Shown one piece after another: positions 32,339 through 41,688 of a DNA stretch of 64,000 nucleotides (within the stretch, counting starts at the first letter, position 1; each line of letters begins with the position of its first letter). A program made the position numbers and the translations under genes. This DNA is from Chrysemys picta bellii (taxonomy: Eukaryota; Chordata; Testudines; Emydidae). Below the pieces are notes generated by a model. That model was given only the letters and a program-made list of their open reading frames with translations. It had not been told where the DNA came from and searched no databases. The DNA lies in assembly GCF_011386835.1 (NCBI RefSeq), contig NC_088800.1, positions 83,454,981-83,518,980 on the forward strand, written 5' to 3'.

Positions 32339-33539
32339 CATAACGTGTAAAAATGTGCAAAGGTAAAAGCTGGAGATAGCTGAAGTCACTGTGAACCTTA
32401 TTAAGCTTTATAGGTTTGGCTTATTGCACTTCTTGCTAAATAATATTTCCTCAGCTTTCGGCGTCTCTCAGGGATGAGTTGTAGTTTCATATGATTTACC
32501 TCAAGCGAATCTTAGAAAAGCTTAGGCCAGGTTTTGAGACCAGGTCCCTCTGTGAGTACTTTCCTGGGGCAGTGCAATAATACGGGCTTTTAGCAGGTTT
32601 GCCTCTCCTGACGTCGAGTGTGGAATGGGTTTAATTTACTAGTTAAGATGTTACTGACTTCTCTTCGATTTCTAATGTTTCCCTTCTTCGGAAATCTTAT
32701 ATGTCGCCTCTGACCGAGCCGTTATGGCTGGGGGGTTTTAAGAGAATACTTTGGAATTTCTTATTATTCCTCTGGCACTTTTAGTTCAATTTACACTGTA
32801 CACTGAAGAAATAGTTCCCTGTAGGTTAGGCTAGGTTACACTCCCTCCTGTATGGAAGAACAAAGGACTGTCTGTTACAGTGTATGAATTTATAAGTTAG
32901 TAGGTGATGTAGCAGACAGTGGGGATGTAATATAGATTTCCCCCTATACTTTTAACATTAAAGAGGGTTTGACGGGCAATAAGAATCTTTTATGGTAATT
33001 CAAAGGAGTCTGGATTTTAGATTTTGGTTTTGCTTATTTCTAACAGTACCACCTTAATATTAATACTTTTTTAAAAATAAAATGCACTCCTTCCCCCGCA
33101 CTAAGACAATTGGGATGCTGCACCAGCAGCTATAATTCAGTTGTGAGAAAAACATCATAACATCACACACAATCTAACCAGGTACTGAAAAATGACAAAC
33201 AAAAAGTGATGATTAGAACTTGAAAGAAGAGACTCCTGTTGGTTTTAATGAGCATTTTACCTGAATACGGATTGCAATATTGGGTCTCTTGAATGCTGAT
33301 TCCAATTGAATGAGCTAGGTTGAAAGGGAGTGAACTTAGGAAACTTCAACAGTTTACCCCGAAGGTCATATGTTGCCATGTTGATCAACTCCTCTCTTAA
33401 AAAACCACACACAGAATGTGCTCTGGGCTTGAGGACAAAAGTGCAATGAAGATTTTCTAAATTTCATAGCCTCTTCAGCCTAATGTAGCAATATGGGCAG
33501 AATTCTAGGCCGTAGTCATGTCACGTGCTAACTGTTCTC
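32339..33539. other. LMF1 intron, no recognised feature
   Basis: AT-rich sequence without recognisable repeats or exons. Confidence 0.45.
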
Positions 33540-35110
33540 AATTCCTGTTAAAAGTCAGGCCTTTCTGAGTGCCTCTCAGATGGTGCTCAACCATTTGCAG
33601 AATGTGGCTTGAGCTAAAACTGATTAGCACACTTCAGGGGACCTTCCAGTCATTCACCACTGATGAAATAGAAAAGTTGATGATAATACTGAAAACAAGT
33701 AAAGCCTGTGGGCTTGATAACATCTCCCCTGAATTCCTGAAGAACGTGGGGGAAAAACTAGCCATCTATCTGGAGTGATCCGGGATAATAAAATACCTAA
33801 GGTCTGGTACAGAGCAAAAGTAATAGTCTGGCCAAAGCCTGAGAGAGACCACTGACTTGCAAAAAAAATTATCACCCCATCTCTTTGCTAAGCCGTGTGT
33901 ACAAATTACTTGAAAAGCTTAGCTTTCAAAGAGCTGCCTCCAGTGCTGGTGATATCCTGAGCGTAGACCAAGCCAGCTTCAGACCAAACCACAGGACCTG
34001 TGGCTGAGGGCTCGCACTCCACACCTGAATTGAGAATGGCTTCCAGATCAGGAGACGTGTGCAGTATTCCTAGATTTCACTGCTGCATGAGACACAATCT
34101 GGCATACAGGCTTACTCTCCAAACTGTCATTGGTCCTGATGAAGTGGGTTGTCACGGTTGTGGAACTGGTACTAAGATGCCACCAGATCCAAATTTCACT
34201 TGGACAAAGCACCAGCTCCTGGAGGTCTTAAAACAACAGTTTACTTCAGGGATCAGTTCTAGCACTGACTCTTTTCAGCTGTTTCACAAATGACTATCTC
34301 TATACCTCTGCTAGGCATTTTGTCTTCACAGATGACATCTGTCTGGTGGTATGGGATCAGGATTTCAATCACCTAGAAGAAGTCCATAATGCTGATATGA
34401 AAGTGATGGCCCACGGTCGCAAAAGATGGGAATGTAAACCTAGTGCCAAAAACACCGTTTCCAGCTATTTCTAGCTAAACCACACAAGGGCCAGCAAACA
34501 GCTAAATATTTTCCTGAGTGGACACAGGCTGGACCACAACCCAAAGCCTGGGTATCTAGGGATTACACTGGACCGTACCTTGACTTTCAAGGAACACCTT
34601 ACCAAGACCTTGCTGAAAGTAAATACAAGAAATAACCTGATCAGCAAACTGGCTGTTTCTACCTGTGGACCTAATGCACAGACATGGAGAAACTCTGGGT
34701 TTGCCGTGTGCTGGGTTTACCGTGAGCAGAGTATTACTGAACATACGGCTCAGCTCTTCTCACACAGCACTAGCAGCACTAGTCTGCGTATAATGACAGA
34801 TACCATGAGAGAGACCAATTTGCCTTCGCTGTCGGTCCTGTCCAGCATTGACCCTCCTGATGCCAGATGGCCAATCACCTTGCAGAATCTGCTCCTTAAG
34901 GTGCAAGATATGCCACATCTAGCCCTGTTTAAAAAGTGTTTAATTCTCCAAGTCGCTGTCTGAGCTCAAGGTACCTTGTTTGGACAATTTCCTTAAAGAA
35001 TCTTGTTGTCACCTCCCAGCTATTGTGCTTGGTGGCAAGAAAGAAGCTTCAAACACATCCACTGCTTGTCTTCTGATGGATCCAACAGTCCAGCCCCCAG
35101 GTTTTCATCT
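33540..35110 (+). pseudogene. Decayed non-LTR retrotransposon (LINE) reverse transcriptase
   Basis: The frame at 33569-33778 reads FTTDEIEKLM..LKTSKACGLDNISPEFLKNV, the start of a LINE reverse transcriptase fingers region. Pieces in different frames follow in the right order: a PKPERDH block near 33835, and at 34550-34650 GYLGITLDRTLTFKEHL followed by NTRNNLISKL, the conserved thumb region. Near 35070-35105 comes LMDPTVQPPGFHL, typical of the C-terminal part of jockey/RTEX-like LINEs. Stops and frameshifts break it throughout, and I saw no intact catalytic box. It is not CR1-like in these motifs. Ends are approximate. Confidence 0.8.
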
Positions 35111-35720
35111 TTCACACCATCTTTAGCTATATGGAGATGCAATCACTATATCTGCTTATCTAATGTATCTATTTGATCTGTCTATCTAATTTGCCTATCT
35201 ATTAGATCTTTAGAAGACATAAAAGCAACCACTTTACAGTTCTCATGTGCTCCAAAGCCTGAGGCAGTGCATTTAACTGTGAGAAAGTGAAGCCCACAAG
35301 TATGTTGGGGCAGAAGCGTCAAGGATGGTGACCTCCCCGCATGAACTGGTGTTAGACTGGAATGGCTGTGACATCTGTAACTCCCTACCAGGACTCCATA
35401 ATCACATTACTTGAAGATGCTCTGATTTTGAGTGGCCTCTGTCCATTGGCATATGGATAGATAACCACAGAAAATCTGGCAAACTTTGCTTCTTACAAGC
35501 CAGTCGAGAGCTTCTCTGTTGTTAGAGGGACAATGTGGAGGGTTGACAAATCCCCCAGGTTTCCCACCTTTAAAAAAAGTCATCTTTTCATTTAAAACAT
35601 ACACCTCGATAGTGAACAAAGAGCCACCAGGCATCCCAAAATGAGGTCTTGCTGCAGTGTTAAAATTCTGCTTCCTGTGATCCGCCACTATCAAAATCTA
35701 AGTGCTACATCTGACTTTTT
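35111..35720. other. LMF1 intron with short ATCT-like tract
   Basis: An imperfect TCTATCTAAT..CTATCTATTAGATC tract lies at 35155-35210. It could be a decayed microsatellite at the end of the LINE. No other feature was recognised. Confidence 0.4.
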
Positions 35721-35740
35721 CGGAGTAGCAGCCGTGTTAG
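35721..35740. repeat. 20-bp relic of the Penelope-like end sequence
   Basis: CGGAGTAGCAGCCGTGTTAG matches the outer end of the elements at 19813 (CAGAGTAACAGCCGTGTTAG) and 21544. Nothing else of the element remains. Confidence 0.45.
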
Positions 35741-37289
35741 GAGCTGACGGGTGCTCATTGGCTCTTACACTTGGTCGGATTTTCAGGAGGAGGCAGGAAT
35801 TTGAAACTGACTAACGTCTTTTAACCTTTCTAAAGAAAAGTAATCATGTCGTTTTTGCCTGCCTGCCTGCTCCACAGAATCAGTCAATGGGGAAAATGAG
35901 GGAGGGGCTCCTTGATTTGTGCCCTTCCATTAACTCAACCGTGGTCTACGCCACTTCCTGGCAGGAGTTCTTCCTGTTCTAAGGCATTTCCTGACCTACG
36001 TTCTATAATTAAAATGCTAATGTCTGAGCACATCATACTAGAGTGCATGAAAACACCCGGCATCCCTTTGTCTTTGGAGGGTCACTCATTTGTAGCAGCT
36101 GCACTGTTCTCAGTCTAGCAGTCCTGGTGTTGGAAGAGTCTGATAGCTTTGTTTTTGTTTTTTGCCTGAAAGGCAATATTTTAAAATCGAAATCCTCGTT
36201 TTTAGGAGGAATGGCCTAGCTTGAGTGCATTTGTTTTTATAAGTTGCTTCTGCCTAAGGAACATACAGAACTAGAAAGTGTTTACTAACAACAATGCGCT
36301 TGTGTAGCAGTGTACCATCTGGGTTACGTGTGGCCGTCATATGGTGTCATTTTTGTAAGTTTCATTTCTACGTCTAATTGGTTTGTATCTAATAGTAACG
36401 TCTCATCTCTTCTTCGGCATCACACACGTGCTTGCTTAGATGTGTCCTATTTCAGAACAGTAACTGTTTTAAAAAGAAATCAGAGCCACGGGCCAGAGAA
36501 GTAGCCCGTGTATTTTAACGATCCAAATATCCTCCCATTTATGTCCCTCCCTCATTCATCAGTTGGTGACCTGGCACGTGAGCTGCTCAGCAGCCAGGTG
36601 AATGATGCCAGATAGATATTTTGTGATCTTGTTTATATTCACGGAGGCCCAAAGTCTTCTCCCCACCTATGCAGCCACAGAGGGCCTCTGACACAATGCA
36701 ACTGCAGTCTCCTCTCTCAATGGGAACAGGAACTTCCGAGTGAGTCCCCATACCCCCTGTCTGCAGGGACCCCTGCAGCAGCTGTGTGTAGCTCTTTGTG
36801 GTGGGGCAGATAGGGAATAGGGCTGGAGGATTCGGTGGCCTTCTCCTGCTGAGAGGGGTCGCTAGGGTCACAGAGGTTAATCCCGCCCTTAGGCTGGCTC
36901 TCCTGAGGCCGGTGAGAGAGAGGATTCTTCCACCTTTGGCCCCGTGGAGACCCCTCTGCGGTCTGAGCTGGGTGCCAGGGTTGGGCTGTCATTGTTATGT
37001 GGTGGAGGCTCCGTCACTTGATGTATTATTCTACCAAGTCTCTTCCGCTTCCGATAGGTTTCGATGCCACTGCCGAATGTACTTCCTAAAGGTGGGCTGT
37101 GGAAGGTGTTTCATCTTTCTGTGCGTTCACCGCAGTGTTTTGGCCAGATCCCCATGTGCGTAATAAAATTCTGCCTTCTCTCCACTCCTCCTGCCGTTTC
37201 AGCTGGTACCCTGTTCCTCACTTCTTATCCTAAACTGGGCAGTGTCACCATGCGCTCTGAAAGACCTGCAGGGTAACGCAAGGCTGGTC
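35741..37289. other. LMF1 intron, no gene recognised
   Basis: A moderately GC-rich area at 36640-37160 has overlapping open frames on both strands with no domain or splicing support. No repeat was recognised. Confidence 0.4.
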
Positions 37290-37390
37290 TGTGTTTCAGA
37301 GCCCTGTGCAGGGTCTGCAAAGTGCTTTGAGATCCTCTGGGATGCAAGGCACTTTATAAGCAACATATATTTATCTTCATGATTCCATTT
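37290..37390 (+). repeat. MIR/L2-type tail
   Basis: AAAGTGCTTTGAGATCCTCT and GGCACTTTATAAGCAACATA match the common tail GCTTTGAGATCCTC..GGCGCTATA of MIR-like turtle repeats. Confidence 0.6.
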
Positions 37391-37675
37391 CATTGAATTT
37401 CTTATTCCCTCCTCTTTTAGAGTCCCCCTGAGATGTGCTCCTTAGCCTGGATTCATGTTGCTCTCGCCGTTGCAGACATATACACAGTAGCAAACCCTGG
37501 CCTTTTTTCCAGGGTTTTTCACACTGGCAAAAATGAACCCCCGTGGACCCTTAATAGGTGTTTTCATGTTTGGTTTAAGTAGGCTGCAGAATATGATGTT
37601 TTTATGGCTACTGGACCTGCAGGCACCAGAACTGGATTTAGAGTCTCACTGGGACAAATGGCCCAATTGCTCCTT

Positions 37676-37724
37676 CTTTTCTTTTCTTTTCTTTTCTTTT
37701 CTTTTCTTTTCTTTTCTTTTCTTT
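37676..37724. repeat. (CTTTT)n microsatellite
   Basis: Nearly ten perfect pentamer units. It creates long F/L or K/R-rich frames on the two strands that are not genes. Confidence 0.97.
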
Positions 37725-38013
37725 CTGAAGTTGTATTTTGAGGGAAAGCAGCTGTAAAGTTGTATAATCTCCATTCTGCCACTGGACACTGAAGCTGCAG
37801 TTATAGGACTAAAGGCCAAAAGAATAAACGGCGGCATGCGAGGAGGTTCTTCTGCTGTGGAACGGTGGTTGAAATGAAGGTCGGAAGTTCTGGTGCAGTG
37901 TCCTACCCCAACCCAGCGTTCACACACTACAGAAGGGAGAGAGCTGTTTTTCCTGCCGTTTATATTAACAGTGCCTCTAATTCCAAAGAACGCACTGCGT
38001 AGACTTAGGTTGG

Positions 38014-38107
38014 CATTTTCAAAGATACCTAGGAGATTGGCATGCCCAATTCCCATTTACTTCCAGTGGGAGTTGGGCATGTGAATCAACTCGGCTTCTT
38101 TGAAAAT
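38014..38107. repeat. Hairpin repeat (ATTTTCAAAG ... CTTTGAAAAT)
   Basis: ATTTTCAAAG at the left and CTTTGAAAAT at the right are exact complements. Further in, CATGCCCAATTCCCAT pairs with GTGGGAGTTGGGCATG. This is a fold-back repeat family common in turtles and birds, and probably an old MITE. Confidence 0.7.
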
Positions 38108-38712
38108 CACAGGCCCTGATCCACCAACTGACTGTGCATGGGTAGACCTCTGCACCCTCGTGAATCTTCTGCCTAGGCTCCGAGGTCTGCCCATAGAGAG
38201 CCATTTGCAAGACCAGTTACATCATTACCACGGATCACTTCCCTTTCCACTGAAATGCTGCCATTGATAGTGAGGAACAGAAGTATTTATCTGTGCACGG
38301 TAGCCCTAGGCAGTAGGTTAGGATAAGCAATGGTACAAATACTCTGTCCAATGCAGGATGAATTTAGGGAGCCTGAAAATAATTACCAGCATTGAATTTG
38401 GCCAGGACACCAGGATCAACAAACACTCTTACTCCTACGGAAGTTTGTGTGTGGACATAACCCCGTTATCAGGACTTTACTGTTACATCTCCTGTGCAGG
38501 ACAGCACCTTCCACAGCCCTGTGTCACGCGAAGGAGCGTTCCACATATTTAATCACCAGCACCACTTTCTGCAGCACCTCGGTGTTTCTTGAAGGTATCT
38601 CAAGTAGTCCAGCCCTGCTTAGCCTGTGTTTCGTAGTAGCAGTAATACCGCACACTTTGTCTCTGTAGCTCTCCAAGCCTTTTTATGGAGGTGGGTAAAC
38701 AACATTATCTCC
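38108..38712. other. LMF1 intron, no recognised feature
   Basis: No repeat or exon was recognised between the hairpin and the LTR-like element. Confidence 0.4.
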
Positions 38713-39114
38713 TGTCACAGGGCGCCTCTGTCATTACCCACCGTGCCACACCGCCTGGCCTGTTTTCTGATCTCCTAACCACAAACACACACCAGGTTGT
38801 TACCCTTTCACTGCGTGTGTATTTAGTCTTCACTTACAAGGTATAACAGAGCGTATTGCAGGCTACAGCTGCAGTGGACTTCCATGTAGCTTTCTCTCTC
38901 CCGTCCAGGCTCACCCTCTGAGCTCCCTGTTCCTCCCACTAATGTCCTCTCAGTTACTGAGCCAATTGCCCCATTGGCCCAGCAGTTGTCACTCGTGTGT
39001 CAATAACGCCCCCCTCCCCGAAACTGGTTAATTGGCTTCAATGAAGCCTGCACTCCTCCCAGTGCTGCAGCCACCGCGGTGACCAGGGTGCTAACTAAAT
39101 AATGCCCTGTCACA
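38713..39114. mobile_element. LTR-like repeat, possible solo LTR
   Basis: The segment begins TGTCACAGGGCGCCTC and ends AATGCCCTGTCACA, giving TG...CA ends. Flanks TCTCC (38708-38712) and TCTCT (39115-39119) match at 4 of 5 bases, as an aged retroviral-type duplication might. At 402 bp the size suits an LTR. No internal retroviral sequence adjoins it. The assignment is inference. Confidence 0.45.
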
Positions 39115-39245
39115 TCTCTGTTTTACACATGGGGGAAACTGAGGCACAGAATGAGTCTGCCAAGATCACATGTCAAGTCAATGACAGAGCCGAGAATAGA
39201 ACCCAAATCTCGAGTCTGATGCCCTATCCACTGGGCTATCTGATG
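39115..39245 (-). repeat. MIR-type SINE
   Basis: Reverse MIR: GGGGGAAACTGAGGCACAGA, CCAAGATCACATGTCAAGTC, GACAGAGCCGAGAATAGAAC, then ATGCCCTATCCACTGGGCTA. Well recognisable. Confidence 0.8.
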
Positions 39246-39689
39246 AGGTCACAGCATGGCTTTTTCCCATGCAACAAGCTGTATCATCTCGTCCAACCAC
39301 ATGGTATATTGTATGCAGTTTCGTATAATGAAAACTGTTCTGGCACTAGGGACTCCAGTCAGTTCAACCCACGCTGGGCTGTGGCTGGAAAATTGCATTA
39401 TAAGAAGAGTGCTGAAAGGATATATGACAGTGTATAAATGCCTGTGCTGCTTTATTAAAGTATCATTATGTAAAAACGGGGGGTAGGTTAAATTTTGGAA
39501 CCAAAAGTGGTGGTAGGGATGTGTATGTGTGGGACAAAACCAAGCTGAGACGTGAATGTTCTGTTCAACCCAAGCATGCTCTAATTCTCTGTGGTAAATG
39601 GATTGTCTTGGGAAGCTTGGCTTGCAGTGTACATGGCTTTGTGTATATGTATCATCTCAAACATGGAACAGTCAACCATCTAGCAGCCA
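39246..39689. other. LMF1 intron, no recognised feature
   Basis: No repeat or exon was identified. Part of it may be further decayed LINE sequence upstream of 39690. Confidence 0.35.
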
Positions 39690-40063
39690 ATACAACTGAA
39701 CCATTGCCAACTTGAAGTTACCAATTTACGAGGCCCTCTAGAACTTTCTGAAGACTCGTTTAAAATCTTGCAACTCTTTTTGGGATCAGCCTAATGCTCT
39801 TAAGGTGCCCTCATTCTCTTCTGGGGCATGGGATTATGCTAATGACCCGAACAAACGCTTGCCAACCCACAAAAGAACTTCCAGAGTTTAACCTACTCCT
39901 GAAACAGTGGACTACCCTGAACTATTTCAGAACATCACATGGCAGATACAAGCGCCTCTTACACCTCTGGAAGATGAGAGACCATGTGACTGTGTATGCC
40001 AGTCGCAGACTGTGGACCACATTGTAAATCAGTGGCCTCTTTGATCATTTGCCGTTAACCTCT
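39690..40063 (+). pseudogene. Decayed LINE fragment, C-terminal region of the pol ORF
   Basis: The frame at 39794-40027 contains LPEFNLLLKQWTTLNYFRTS and HGRYKRLLHLWKMRDHV, the conserved region near the C-terminus of the same LINE class as 33540-35110 (usual form: LNRFRTGHGRC..WKMRDS, then a Cys-rich H..V.CP motif). A short shift is needed to reach the Cys/His part (CDCVCQSQ, DHIVNQWPL). It overlaps the 3' end of the other fragment in ORF position, so it is a separate 5'-truncated insertion. Confidence 0.8.
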
Positions 40064-40071
40064 TGGAATTA

Positions 40072-40444
40072 GGACTGTCAATTAATTGCAATTAATGCCA
40101 GTGATTAACTGAAAGCAAAATTAACACGTTAATTTTTGTAACACGTTAATTGCTTACCTCTGGGTGGGGCGAAAGGCATCAGCAGCAGGGGAGCTGACAC
40201 AGCCCACAGCTTCCTGGGCGGCAGGGTGGCTGGAGCCCTGTGCCTCAAACCCCGAGGGGGGCTGAAGCCCCAAGCAGGCTGAAGCCCAGAGCCCCCAACC
40301 CGACTCTATATCAGAAAATATAGAAACTGCCCCAAAATACTTTAATAAATGGTATTCTAATTAAAACTGTGATTAATCATGATTAATTTCTTTAATCTTG
40401 CAATTAATCATGATTAATTTTTTTAATGACTTGACTGCCCTACC
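40072..40444. mobile_element. hAT-type element rich in ATTAAT motifs
   Basis: A perfect 8-bp duplication TGGAATTA flanks it (40064-40071 and 40445-40452). The ends GGACTGTCAATTAATTG and TTAATGACTTGACTGCCC are imperfect inverted repeats of the GGGCTGTCAA..ATTAATC type. AT-rich ends with TGATTAATCATGATTAAT surround a GC-rich centre. It is inserted immediately after the LINE fragment. Confidence 0.85.
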
Positions 40445-40452
40445 TGGAATTA

Positions 40453-41483
40453 CACCACACCACTTCCAACACTATCCACTCGCTCACTAAACTGGACTTG
40501 GTTATTTGAACGTTGCTAATAACCTAAAATTAATATGTTTAATCTAACTGGACTCAGTCATACTTTACAGTGGAATAATTACATCTCATGCTAAGTGACT
40601 TACATACTGCTCAGATTCTTGTTTGAAATACCAACAACGTTTAATACCTCAATATGTTTTTAACTTATTTATTATGTCTTGTGGGTGGGAGTGACACTTA
40701 TTTTAGTGTTTGTTCATTGTTGTCCCTTTGGAAAAAAAAAATCCCTCCGGGACTCAGTATTACCTGTTCGAAAAAATGTATTATAAACGATGTTGAGATC
40801 TTTGTCTTGTTTCATTTACAGATTTAACGGAGTAAATTGTATCCATGTTACGGGGCTCCTGTGTGTGTGTGTGTGCGCGCACCACCAGCTGTTTTTGATA
40901 CAAGATAAAATATCCTGTCTCAAGTAAATCAAACACAAGTTTTACAAAACAATTATGCATCGGCCTTTCTTTCCCCCTCCCCCCCTCAATGTTTGAATTT
41001 AATTGTATTGCTAGAGATTTGGAGGAAATTTCATACTTTATCTTCTGGGTCTAAAGAATGAAATAACTCTGACAATCCCAGCATTCTTCTGGATGTATGG
41101 AGTAGATTTTCAGTTCCAAGCACAGAACAGCTCACAACTTGCCAAGTGTTGGTTACTTCTGTACCCAAGCTTCCGGAGCTCAGTGGCTGCTTTAAAACTT
41201 TTGAAGTTCAGTCAAGAATGTGCTTTACATTTTGTTGTATGGCAGAAAAGATCTCTCCTTTTTAATTTTTCATTTAAAGCGGTCTTTGGTCAAAAAGCCA
41301 CCAGTGACCAACATGTCATGAGTCACTAATCTTTAAAGATGTCTGGTTTAGGGCTGCAGAGGTATCTACTTTTTCAATAAGGAACTAGGGCTTATCTTTA
41401 TTGAATAAAAATAATTGAGAGCTACCATACAGCACTTAGCCATCTGGTTGTTAGATTAGCACCTAATATACAATACAATTTAG
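40453..41483. other. LMF1 intron, no recognised feature
   Basis: AT-rich. A short (GT)n(GC)n lies at 40861-40880. No exon was recognised. Confidence 0.4.
40861..40880. repeat. (GT)n(GC)n alternating tract
   Basis: GTGTGTGTGTGTGTG followed by CGCGC: 20 bp of strictly alternating purine-pyrimidine. Confidence 0.9.
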
Positions 41484-41550
41484 GGTTGTGATCCTGCAAT
41501 CCTTACTCATGAAAGTAGTCTCATTAAAGGCAGTGGGACTAGTGGTGTAA
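41484..41550. repeat. Diverged repeat (GATCCTGCAATCCTTACTCA family)
   Basis: GTGATCCTGCAATCCTTACT followed by AGTAGTCTCATTAAAGGCAG, a copy of the same family as 22926-23025. Confidence 0.55.
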
Positions 41551-41625
41551 TAACTACTTGAATATGTAAAGTTTTGAAAGTTCAGGACGCAAGTTTTCAG
41601 TGTGATTTTTATATAGATATAAAAA

Positions 41626-41648
41626 GTGTGTGTGTGTACACACACACA

Positions 41649-41684
<36 letters not shown>
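41626..41684. repeat. (GT)n(AC)n self-complementary microsatellite
   Basis: Six GT units are followed directly by over twenty AC units with one AT interruption. The GT part can pair with the AC part as a hairpin. Confidence 0.95.

Positions 41685-41688
<4 letters not shown>

Noticed and set aside
36587..37163. Overlapping open frames on both strands in a GC-richer area
   Set aside because: No homology, no consistent splice sites, and equal support on both strands.
37646..38056. Lysine/arginine-rich and phenylalanine-rich frames
   Set aside because: They are translations of the (CTTTT)n microsatellite and its flanks.
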